In this document: piece by piece, positions 1 through 6,934 of the stretch
How the letters are laid out: every line of letters starts with the position of its first letter
How positions within the stretch are numbered: position 1 is the first letter of the stretch
From: Thermodesulfatator sp.
Lineage (GTDB): Bacteria > Desulfobacterota > Thermodesulfobacteria > Thermodesulfobacteriales > Thermodesulfobacteriaceae
Length of the DNA stretch: 12,689 nt
Direction of reading: 5' to 3'
NCBI GenBank assembly: GCA_027036915.1
Contig: JALWCD010000055.1
Span: 1 to 12,689 of the forward strand
Translations under genes and position numbers: made by a program
Notes under the pieces: generated by a model
What the model was told of the DNA's origin: nothing
Seen by the model: the letters and a program-made list of their open reading frames with translations, nothing else
Databases searched by the model: none

Positions 1-1
1 G

Positions 2-1147
2 GCCCGAGCCCACGAAAGGGTGAGTGATATTCTTATTGCGGCCGGAAGACCCTTCCAGGTGGCGGCTGACGGACGGCTGCATGCCGTGCGTCTCCCGGAC
101 TGGCCCATAGAAAAACTTACGCCTCTCCAGACCGAGACCATCGCCTTCAATCTCATGCGAAAAAAGCCTCGTCTCTTTCGGGACCTGGTGAAAACGGGTT
201 CGGCCGATCTTTCCTACCGCCTGCCGGACGGTACCCGCTTCAGGGTCAACGTCTATTCCCGCCAGGGAACCTACAACATCGTGATGCGGAAACTGCCCGC
301 GCGGGTGCCTTCCATAGCGGAGCTAGGTCTGCCCCAGGCCTTCTACCGCATCGCTCAGGAGAAAAACGGCATCGTGCTGGTGACCGGAGCCACCGGTCAG
401 GGAAAGACCACCTCGCTTGCGGCCATTCTCAATGAAATCAACGAAAGAGAGGCCGTTCACATCATAACCCTTGAAGACCCCATCGAATACGTTCATACCC
501 CGAAAAAAGCCACCTTCAGTCAGCGGGAGCTGGGGACCGATTTCGACAGTTTTGCCCACGGCCTGAGGGCCGCTCTGCGGCAGGCTCCGCAGGTGATCCT
601 GGTGGGAGAGATTCGCGATCGGGAGACCATGGAGATCGCCCTGGCCGCCGCCGAGACCGGGCATCTGGTCTTCTCCACCATGCACACCATAGGGGCGGCC
701 AACACCATCAACCGCATCCTGGGCTTTTTCACCATCGAGGAGGAGCACCAGGTACGTGGCCGTCTGGCCGACTGCATCCGCTGGATCGTGGGCCAGAGGC
801 TTCTTCCCCGGGTAGGCGGGGGACGGGTGGCCATCTTCGACATCCTTTACAACAACATTCGAGCCCGGGAGATCATCTTCAAAGGCGAGGGAGAAGGACG
901 CACCTTTTACGACGTTATGCGCCAGGGGAGTCCCTACCACATGCAGACCTTCGATCAGAACATCATCGAACTCTACAAGCAGGGCTTGATCACGGAAGAA
1001 ACGGCCCTAGCTTATTGTATAAGAAGAGACATCGTGGGCCGTGAGATCGATCTCATCAAGGCCTCCCGGGGGGAAAAGACCACGGATCTGGAGGTGGAAA
1101 AACTTCGCCTGGCTCTGGAAGAGGAGGACTGGCGTTGGAAAAAATAG
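2..1147 (+). CDS. PilT/PilU-family type IV pilus ATPase (5' end cut by window edge)
   Basis: This is a hexameric secretion-type ATPase of the type IV pilus retraction family, acting on the cytoplasmic face of the pilus base. Counting from the GTG at 20, a Walker A GATGQGKTT starts at residue 123, an Asp-box-like LEDPIEY lies near 150-156, Walker B ILVGEIRD is at 193-200 and the His-box STMHT at 219-223. The C-terminal part keeps the family layout. The GTG at 20 is probably not the start. The frame is open back to position 2, and residues from about SDILIAAG align with the SDLHLSAG-type stretch that in PilT sits roughly 15 residues inside the protein. The true start therefore lies upstream of the window. 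The Walker A has Gln and Thr where PilT usually has Ser and Ser. PilT and PilU cannot be separated here. Its last 13 nt overlap the next gene, which suggests translational coupling. Confidence 0.88.
   Translation, partial: ARAHERVSDILIAAGRPFQVAADGRLHAVRLPDWPIEKLTPLQTETIAFNLMRKKPRLFRDLVKTGSADLSYRLPDGTRFRVNVYSRQGTYNIVMRKLPARVPSIAELGLPQAFYRIAQEKNGIVLVTGATGQGKTTSLAAILNEINEREAVHIITLEDPIEYVHTPKKATFSQRELGTDFDSFAHGLRAALRQAPQVILVGEIRDRETMEIALAAAETGHLVFSTMHTIGAANTINRILGFFTIEEEHQVRGRLADCIRWIVGQRLLPRVGGGRVAIFDILYNNIRAREIIFKGEGEGRTFYDVMRQGSPYHMQTFDQNIIELYKQGLITEETALAYCIRRDIVGREIDLIKASRGEKTTDLEVEKLRLALEEEDWRWKK
1121..1127 (+). promoter_or_regulatory. Ribosome binding site deciding a TTG start at 1135
   Basis: GAGGAGG lies 7 nt upstream of the TTG at 1135, inside the end of the pilus ATPase gene. 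No other start codon in that frame gives both a good Shine-Dalgarno sequence and the complete first zinc knuckle, so the TTG is preferred. Confidence 0.6.
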
Positions 1148-1725
1148 AACTGGTCTGTGAAAACTGTGGCCGAAAATATCGTCTCCGTAGACCTCCCGAA
1201 GAAGTAAAAGAGGAGCTTCTCTTCTGCCCGGAGTGCGGGGGTAAACTGGCCTCCCCCGGGAAAAGCCCGGAGATGGGGGCGCTCGAAGACCTTCTCATCA
1301 CCGGCCCGGTGGCCTTGATCCACTGGGACCTGCCCTTCCCCAGGTCTCCCGTGGAAAAGGTCCTTGAGGGAGAAGGATTTACCTTTAGAACCTTCAATTC
1401 CCTGGAGGAACTCAGGGGCTGGCTCCGGATCTTCATTCCCGAGCTCCTGGTTTACGGCACCGAGGAGGCCTCCAGGGTCTCGGAATTCGAGGAACTTCTC
1501 CTCACCGATCTCCCCATGGAGGACTATCGACGCCTCTTTCGCGTCTGGATCACCTCCCGCTATCGGACCCTGGAACCCCGGGAAATCTTTTTTTCCGGAA
1601 TGCACCTCGTCTGTCAGCCGGAGAACCTGGACCGATTCGAGGAGATCTACCGCAAGGCCCGGCAGTACTGGGAAGCCCTTTATCAGCCCTATTATCAAGC
1701 CCTAAAGGAGGTTGAGGCCGCATGA
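1135..1725 (+). CDS. Zinc-ribbon protein with a receiver-like C-terminal half, function unknown
   Basis: A 196-residue protein. Residues 8-34 form a zinc ribbon with two CxxC knuckles (C8/C11 and C31/C34), of the MJ0042-like type common in small regulatory proteins of Desulfobacterota. From about residue 58 the predicted order is a hydrophobic strand (ALIHWD), a helix (PVEKVLEGEG), a strand (FTFRTF), a helix (SLEELRGWLR) and a strand (PELLVYG). This resembles the first half of a CheY-type receiver, but there is no convincing phospho-acceptor Asp. The last 60 residues are rich in Arg, Tyr and acidic residues. It starts at TTG inside the pilus ATPase gene and its TGA overlaps the galU ATG. Its position next to a pilus motor suggests a regulatory role in pilus function, but that is inference from context only. 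Not recognised as a named family. Confidence 0.72.
   Translation: MEKIELVCENCGRKYRLRRPPEEVKEELLFCPECGGKLASPGKSPEMGALEDLLITGPVALIHWDLPFPRSPVEKVLEGEGFTFRTFNSLEELRGWLRIFIPELLVYGTEEASRVSEFEELLLTDLPMEDYRRLFRVWITSRYRTLEPREIFFSGMHLVCQPENLDRFEEIYRKARQYWEALYQPYYQALKEVEAA
1704..1711 (+). promoter_or_regulatory. Strong Shine-Dalgarno for galU
   Basis: AAAGGAGG lies 10 nt upstream of the galU ATG at 1722, within the 3' end of the zinc-ribbon gene. It supports this start and coupled translation through the ATGA overlap at 1722-1725. Confidence 0.65.
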
Positions 1726-2585
1726 TCCGGAAAGCCGTGCTTCCGGTGGCCGGCCTGGGTACCAGGATGCTTCCGGCCACCAAGGCCGTGCCCAAGGAGA
1801 TGCTCTGCCTGATCAACAAACCGGTCATCCAGTATATCGTGGAAGAGGCCGTGGCCTCCGGTCTGAAGGAATTCATTTTCGTGATTTCCCGGGGCAAGGA
1901 GGCCATTCTGGATCATTTCGATCTCTCCCCGGAGCTTGAAGCCGAACTCAAGGCCAAGGGAAAGGAGAAGTTGCTTGAGGAAGTCCGAAAGGTCTCCGGG
2001 CTCATAGAGAGTCTCTCGGCGGTGCGTCAGAAAAAACCCCTGGGCCTGGGACACGCCATACTGATGGCGGCCCCTCTGGTGGGAAACGAACCATTCGGTG
2101 TGCTTCTGGGAGACGATATCGTGGACGCAGAGGAACCCTGTCTGAAGCAGCTCGTGAGGGTGGCCGAGGAACTCCGGGCCCCGGTCATCGCGGTGGAACG
2201 CCTTCCGCGGGAAGAGGTTTCCCGTTACGGCGTCATTGCGGGGAAAAAGGTGCGCGAGGGACTTTATGAAATCGAAGACGTGGTGGAGAAACCCCGTCCG
2301 GAGGAGGCCCCTTCGGAACTGGCCATTATTGGGCGTTACGTCTTCTTCCCCTCCATCTTTGAATATCTGGCCCGGATATCCCCCGGGGCCGGAGGGGAAA
2401 TTCAGCTCACGGATGCCATTTCCGCCATGGCCAGAGACGGACATAAAATTTACGCCCTGGAATTCCGTGGAACCCGTTACGATACCGGAAACAAAGAGGG
2501 TTTTGTGAAGGCCACCCTGGCCTTAGCCCTCAAAGACCCGGATCTCGGGCCTAAACTCAGGGCATTCTTGAGGGACCTCCTCTAG
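1722..2585 (+). CDS. galU: UTP--glucose-1-phosphate uridylyltransferase
   Basis: GalU makes UDP-glucose from UTP and glucose-1-phosphate, feeding polysaccharide, LPS and glycan synthesis in the cytoplasm. The N-terminus carries the nucleotidyltransferase signature GLGTRMLPATKAVPKEML (residues 11-28). It is followed by the typical NKPVIQYIVEEAV, the GLGHAI motif of the nucleotide-binding fold, LLGDDIVD near residue 130 and VEKP around 190. At 287 residues it has the usual bacterial GalU length. The start is supported by AAAGGAGG 10 nt upstream and the ATGA overlap with the preceding stop. The stop (TAG 2583-2585) is followed by one codon and then the GTG of priA in the same frame. The gene looks intact. 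No clear promoter is visible; expression is probably from upstream. Confidence 0.95.
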   Translation: MIRKAVLPVAGLGTRMLPATKAVPKEMLCLINKPVIQYIVEEAVASGLKEFIFVISRGKEAILDHFDLSPELEAELKAKGKEKLLEEVRKVSGLIESLSAVRQKKPLGLGHAILMAAPLVGNEPFGVLLGDDIVDAEEPCLKQLVRVAEELRAPVIAVERLPREEVSRYGVIAGKKVREGLYEIEDVVEKPRPEEAPSELAIIGRYVFFPSIFEYLARISPGAGGEIQLTDAISAMARDGHKIYALEFRGTRYDTGNKEGFVKATLALALKDPDLGPKLRAFLRDLL

Positions 2586-2588
2586 ACC

Positions 2589-4907
2589 GTGCCCCTTTAC
2601 CGCGTTGTCCTGCCTCTGCCCCTGGAGGCTCCTCTGCTTTACGCCTCTGCGGAGGATCTCTCCCCGGGAGTGAGGGTCATCGTTCCGGTCAAAAAACGCC
2701 GCCTGGTGGGGCTGGTGTGGGAGAGGTTTTCCGGCTCCCCTCCCGAACAAACCACCCTTCGGGAGATAGAGAGGGTCCTGGATCCGAAACCTCTGCTCGA
2801 CGAAGAGCTCCTGCGTTTTCTTGAGTGGTGCTGGCGCTATTATCTCTGCCCTCCGGGGGAGATGGTCCGGCAGGCCTTCCCTCCGGGGCTTTTCAGGGAG
2901 ATACGTTCCAGGCTCAAACTCTCAAAAGAGGGGCGCAGGGCCCTCAGGGAGGGAAAACTTCCGGACTGGGCGAGCTATTTTGAAAGACCCCGGAGCCGGA
3001 AAGCGCTGTCCCGGTCCGGAAGGAAAATCCCCCTTACGGAGGTGGAGGACCTCCTTGAGCGGGGGTTCCTTGAGGAGGTGGACGATCTGACAGGCCTTTC
3101 CCCGCCCCTTGAACCCTGGGTGGAATTTCGGGGGGACGATCCCCGTTCCGAAATAGAACGGTTTCTCCGGGAAAAAGGCCGCTGGCCCAGGAGGTTTCTT
3201 GAGGAGACCTTCGGTTCCCGGGCCGTGCGAGAACTCCTCGGATCCGGACGGGCCAGGGTGGTGGAGCTTCCGCGGTTAAGAAAAGGGCCGGTCTTCGAGA
3301 GTCTGGAGACCCCGCAGCCCAATGAGGAACAGGAGCGGACCATTCAGGAGATAACCCGGGCCCTGGGGCGGGGTTTTCACCCCTTTTTGCTTCACGGGGT
3401 TACCGGAAGCGGCAAGACCCTGGTTTATCTCGAGGTCGCCACCCGGGCCCTGGCCCTCGGCCGGAGCGTGCTGGTTCTGGTACCGGAGATCGCCCTCACC
3501 CCCTACGTGGAGACCCACTTTGTGGCCCGTTTCGGCTCCCGGGTAGCGGTCCTCCACAGTGCCCTGTCCCCGGGGGCCCGCTCGTCCGAATGGTTCCGGG
3601 TGGCCCGGGGGGAGGCCCAGGTGGTGGTCGGGGCCCGTTCGGCCGTCTTTGCCCCCCTGAGGAACCCGGGACTCATCATCGTGGACGAGGAACATGAGGG
3701 GGCCTACAAACAGTCCGAGGGGCTGCGTTATCAGGCCCGGGATCTGGCTCTTGTGCGGGGCAAACTCTCCGGGGCCGTGGTGGTCCTGGGGTCGGCCACC
3801 CCCAGCGTAAAAAGCTATTTCCTGGCCCGGGCCGGTCGTTACCGTCTCCTCACCCTGCAAAAAAGACCCTCCGGAAGAACCCTCCCGGAGATCCAGATCG
3901 TCCCCCTGAAACATCCGGGCGAGATTCTTACGCCGGAACTCCTTTCCGGGATAAAGGAGACCCTGAGCCGGGGACATCAGGTGCTCCTTTTCCTGAACCG
4001 GCGGGGTTATGCTCCGGTGGTCTTCTGCAGGGATTGCGGAAAGCCCCTGGAATGTCCCAATTGTTCCCTCACCTTGACCTACCATCGGGCCAGGGGGAGC
4101 CTCCTCTGTCATCATTGCGGTTTCGAAAGGCCGGCCTTTCCGGTATGTCCCCACTGTCAGGGAACGCAATTTCGGCTGGTGGGAGCGGGCACGGAAAGGC
4201 TGGAGGCCGAACTCGCCAGACATTTTCCGGGGGCCGGTCTGGGCCGTCTCGACCGGGACACGGTGACCTCCGAAAGACGGTTGTTCGAATTGCTTCGGGC
4301 CCTTCGCCGGGGAGAGATCCAGATCCTGGTGGGGACCCAGATGGTGGCCCAGGGCCACGATCTTCCGGGGGTGGCCCTGGTGGGAATAATATGGGCCGAG
4401 GGCGGTCTTCATCTTCCGGATTTCCGGGCCGCGGAAAGAACCTTTCAGCTCCTAGTGCAGGTGGCCGGACGAGCGGGCCGGGGGTCGCTTCCGGGACGGG
4501 TCATCCTTCAGACCCGTCTGCCGGATCACTACGCCATCCGGACCGCCATCGCCCAGGATTATGAGGGCTTCTATCGGGAAGAAATCGCCCGGAGAAAAGA
4601 GCTGGGTTTTCCACCCTTTTGCCGTCTGGCCCTTCTCACCTTCTCGAGCCTGAAAGCCGATAAGGCCGAGACGTCCGCCCGAAAAGGGGCCGATTTTCTG
4701 CGCAACCTGGGGAAAACGGAGGTTCTGGGGCCGGTTCCGGCCCCCCTTTACCGACTGGCCGGCCGCTATCGCTGGCAGGTCTTATTGAAATCCGAAAGGG
4801 CCTCTTCCCTGGAGCAGGCCCTGCGGGCTTTCCTTTCCGAGAAGAACCGCCTCCTCCCCTCGCAGGTCCGCCTGACCCTTGATAGGGATCCCGAAGAGCT
4901 GTTATAA
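2589..4907 (+). CDS. priA: Primosomal replication restart helicase PriA
   Basis: PriA is the 3'-5' superfamily 2 helicase that recognises stalled forks and reloads the replisome. The 772-residue product has the N-terminal DNA 3'-end binding region (about 1-90) and a winged-helix-like region. The helicase core has Walker A GVTGSGKT (270-277), VLVPEIALTP, DEEH (366-369), GSATPS and the C-terminal GTQMVAQGHDLP and QVAGRAGR motifs. The zinc domain is complete, with four CxxC pairs at C480/C483, C489/C492, C507/C510 and C520/C523. The usual Asp-Ala-Asp stretch after the GTQM motif reads IIWAEGG here, a small divergence. The GTG start at 2589 has only a weak upstream GAGGG and lies 3 nt after the galU stop, so translation probably depends on coupling. 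The TAA stop forms part of a candidate promoter for the next gene. Confidence 0.96.
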   Translation: MPLYRVVLPLPLEAPLLYASAEDLSPGVRVIVPVKKRRLVGLVWERFSGSPPEQTTLREIERVLDPKPLLDEELLRFLEWCWRYYLCPPGEMVRQAFPPGLFREIRSRLKLSKEGRRALREGKLPDWASYFERPRSRKALSRSGRKIPLTEVEDLLERGFLEEVDDLTGLSPPLEPWVEFRGDDPRSEIERFLREKGRWPRRFLEETFGSRAVRELLGSGRARVVELPRLRKGPVFESLETPQPNEEQERTIQEITRALGRGFHPFLLHGVTGSGKTLVYLEVATRALALGRSVLVLVPEIALTPYVETHFVARFGSRVAVLHSALSPGARSSEWFRVARGEAQVVVGARSAVFAPLRNPGLIIVDEEHEGAYKQSEGLRYQARDLALVRGKLSGAVVVLGSATPSVKSYFLARAGRYRLLTLQKRPSGRTLPEIQIVPLKHPGEILTPELLSGIKETLSRGHQVLLFLNRRGYAPVVFCRDCGKPLECPNCSLTLTYHRARGSLLCHHCGFERPAFPVCPHCQGTQFRLVGAGTERLEAELARHFPGAGLGRLDRDTVTSERRLFELLRALRRGEIQILVGTQMVAQGHDLPGVALVGIIWAEGGLHLPDFRAAERTFQLLVQVAGRAGRGSLPGRVILQTRLPDHYAIRTAIAQDYEGFYREEIARRKELGFPPFCRLALLTFSSLKADKAETSARKGADFLRNLGKTEVLGPVPAPLYRLAGRYRWQVLLKSERASSLEQALRAFLSEKNRLLPSQVRLTLDRDPEELL

Positions 4908-4908
4908 T
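4879..4908 (+). promoter_or_regulatory. Candidate sigma-70 promoter for a leaderless unfoldase transcript
   Basis: TTGATA (4879-4884, one mismatch to TTGACA) and a perfect TATAAT (4903-4908) are separated by 18 bp. They sit in the last codons and stop codon of priA. With normal spacing, transcription would start near 4915, only about 2 nt before the ATG at 4917. No Shine-Dalgarno sequence precedes that ATG, which agrees with a leaderless transcript. Near-consensus boxes are uncommon in DNA this GC-rich, but no experiment supports this one. Confidence 0.5.
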
Positions 4909-4916
4909 GCCTCCAC

Positions 4917-6557
4917 ATGGCTACCCGTTTCGTTCCCCAGAGAGTCAACTGGGCCGAGAGGGAAAAGCATTCGCTCATCAATTTTGATCTCAAGCCCGAA
5001 GAGCTTGAGGCCTATCTGGACGAATATCTCATCGGCCAGAGGGAAGCCAAAGGCATCCTGGCCACCAAGATCTGCACCCATTTTCACCGGGTGAAGTATT
5101 TCCTGGAGAGGGGCGAACGTTTTGACGAGGTGGGATTTGTCAAAAACAACATTATCATCATCGGCCCCACCGGGGTGGGGAAGACCTTCATGATCAAACT
5201 CATCGCCCGCAAGATCGGAGTCCCCTTCGTGAAGGGAGACGCCACCAAGTTCAGCGAAACCGGTTACGTGGGCGGCGACGTGGAGGATCTTATCCGGGAT
5301 CTGGTTCAGGAAGCGGACGGCAACCTGGAAAAGGCCCGCTTCGGGCTGGTGTACCTCGACGAGGTGGACAAGATCGCCTCCAGCGGCCATCTGGTGGGGC
5401 CGGACGTCTCGCGCACGGGGGTACAGAGGGCCCTTCTCAAACCGCTTGAGGAAACGGAGGTGGAACTCAGGGTTCCGCACGACCCCATTGCCCAGATGGA
5501 GGCCGTGGAATACTATCGACGCACCGGACGCCGCAAGAGAAACACCATCAATACCCGTTATATCTTATTTATCGCCAGCGGGGCCTTCAGCGGGCTGGAA
5601 GAGATCATTCGCAAGAGGCTTCACAAGCAGAAACTGGGTTTTCTCTCCGAGCTTGAGGAACGCCGGGATGTGCAGGTGAACTATTTGAAATTTGTGGTCC
5701 CGGAGGATCTGATCGCCTACGGCTTTGAGTCCGAATTCGTGGGGCGTTTTCCGGTCATCGCGGTCTTCGACCCTCTGACGGAAGAAGATCTCTACCATAT
5801 CCTGGCCAATCCCAACAGTGTTATCGTGGTGAGTAAAAAGCGTGATTTTCGGGCTTACGGCCTGGATCTGGCCTTTACCGAGGAGGCCCTGCGCCGGCTG
5901 GCTTCCCTGGCCGCCCGGGAAAACACCGGAGCCCGGGCCCTTTCCCGGGTCCTTGAGCGAACCCTTATCCCCTTTGAGAAGGCTCTGCCCTCCATGGAAC
6001 TGTCTTTCCTGGGGGTTACTCGGGAGGTGGTGGACGATCCCGAGGGTGTTTTGCGGGAAATGCGGGCCTTTCCGGAAAATCCCCGGTGGCGGGAATGGTA
6101 CGAACGGGCCCTGAGAGAGGAGGAAGAGCGGCTGCGAGATTTCCTCAAGAATCGCAAACGCTCCTTTTTCGAAAAATACCGTTTCCCCCTCACCCCCACC
6201 AAGCTGGACCTGGCTTTGAACCTTCATCGCCGGGAGGACCTCGATCCCCAGCAGGCCCTCGAGGAGCTCCTCATGCTCTGGCGTCAGATTCGAAGCTTTG
6301 AAAAGAGTTTCGAACGTCGTACGGGGTTGCGCATCTTTTTCTCCGAGGAAGCCCGGGATCTTATCCTGGATCAGGTTCTAAAACGGGACGAGGGGGTATA
6401 TGCCTTCTGCGATCGCATCCTGAGTGTGCTCGAATACGGGCTCAAGCTGGTGGGAGATCGTACGGGAAAAAGGTCGTTCGAACTTCCCAGGGAGGCGGTC
6501 GTTTCCCCAGAGAGGTTTCTCAATCGTCTGGTAAGCGCCACCTATCACCTTGATTAA
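4917..6557 (+). CDS. ClpX-like AAA+ unfoldase without the zinc N-domain, with a long C-terminal extension
   Basis: A 546-residue protein that follows ClpX along residues about 25-380. It has an IGQ-containing start of the AAA+ module (LDEYLIGQREAK), Walker A GPTGVGKT (83-90), pore loop GYVG (116-119), Walker B LVYLDEVDK (144-152), the sensor-1 region ILFIASGAF, a candidate arginine finger in EFVGRFPV (R277) and the sensor-2 GAR (338-340). A ClpP-docking-type tripeptide LGF (240-242) sits where ClpX has IGF, and RRKR (205-208) sits near the ClpX RKH loop. The N-terminal zinc-binding domain of ClpX is absent. Residues about 385-546 form an extra segment: a charged helical linker, then a region resembling a second lid domain. 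It is therefore a ClpX paralogue rather than the standard ClpX. The partner peptidase and substrates are unknown. No Shine-Dalgarno is seen; a promoter candidate lies directly upstream. The receiver gene follows 2 bp later. Confidence 0.85.
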   Translation: MATRFVPQRVNWAEREKHSLINFDLKPEELEAYLDEYLIGQREAKGILATKICTHFHRVKYFLERGERFDEVGFVKNNIIIIGPTGVGKTFMIKLIARKIGVPFVKGDATKFSETGYVGGDVEDLIRDLVQEADGNLEKARFGLVYLDEVDKIASSGHLVGPDVSRTGVQRALLKPLEETEVELRVPHDPIAQMEAVEYYRRTGRRKRNTINTRYILFIASGAFSGLEEIIRKRLHKQKLGFLSELEERRDVQVNYLKFVVPEDLIAYGFESEFVGRFPVIAVFDPLTEEDLYHILANPNSVIVVSKKRDFRAYGLDLAFTEEALRRLASLAARENTGARALSRVLERTLIPFEKALPSMELSFLGVTREVVDDPEGVLREMRAFPENPRWREWYERALREEEERLRDFLKNRKRSFFEKYRFPLTPTKLDLALNLHRREDLDPQQALEELLMLWRQIRSFEKSFERRTGLRIFFSEEARDLILDQVLKRDEGVYAFCDRILSVLEYGLKLVGDRTGKRSFELPREAVVSPERFLNRLVSATYHLD

Positions 6558-6559
6558 CC

Positions 6560-6931
6560 ATGCCCAAGACACCCACCATCTATCTCAGTCTTTCGGAAAG
6601 CGTGGCTTCCAGAGTAAAGGAGGCCCTCCAGGGTCTCAAATGTCGTCTGGTTCAGATCCCGGATGGGGAGGAGTTGATCGAGGTCTCCCGCAGAGATCCT
6701 CCGGATCTTATAATAATAGAAAAAGAGATCCCCAAACTCGATGGCTATGCGGTGGTCCTTCTTCTCAAGAACGAATCCCGAACGGCAGAGGTCCCGGTGA
6801 TCGGCATCTGCAAATGTCTTACGGATGCGGAGGCCGAAAAGGCCCGTGACGCTGGCTGTGACGATTATGTATGTTATCCTTTTGAAAAAGAAGAATTTTC
6901 AAGTCTGGTTAAAAAATATCTGGCGAGGTAA
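6560..6931 (+). CDS. Single-domain pseudo-receiver (CheY-like, phospho-acceptor Asp replaced by Glu)
   Basis: At 123 residues this is one receiver domain with no output domain. The fold signature is clear: PDLIII (48-53), IPKLDGY (57-63), VPVIGI (78-83), AGCDDYV (98-104) and PFE (107-109). The chemistry is lost. The phospho-acceptor position is Glu (E54) instead of Asp, the acidic pair after strand 1 is replaced by SLSES (10-14), the Thr/Ser position is Cys (C84), and the invariant Lys before PF is Tyr (Y106). It should not be phosphorylated normally, and Glu may hold an active-like state. It begins 2 bp after the unfoldase stop, with no good Shine-Dalgarno of its own, so it is probably translated by coupling. 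The ahbC gene follows after 3 nt. It may be a protein-interaction module or adaptor for the unfoldase; this is inference. Confidence 0.85.
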   Translation: MPKTPTIYLSLSESVASRVKEALQGLKCRLVQIPDGEELIEVSRRDPPDLIIIEKEIPKLDGYAVVLLLKNESRTAEVPVIGICKCLTDAEAEKARDAGCDDYVCYPFEKEEFSSLVKKYLAR

Positions 6932-6934
6932 GAG

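Noticed and set aside
2583..2591. Stop-codon readthrough fusing GalU and PriA, since they are in the same frame with one codon between
   Set aside because: Both proteins have normal, complete lengths and termini; same-frame spacing occurs by chance one time in three, and no readthrough signal is seen.
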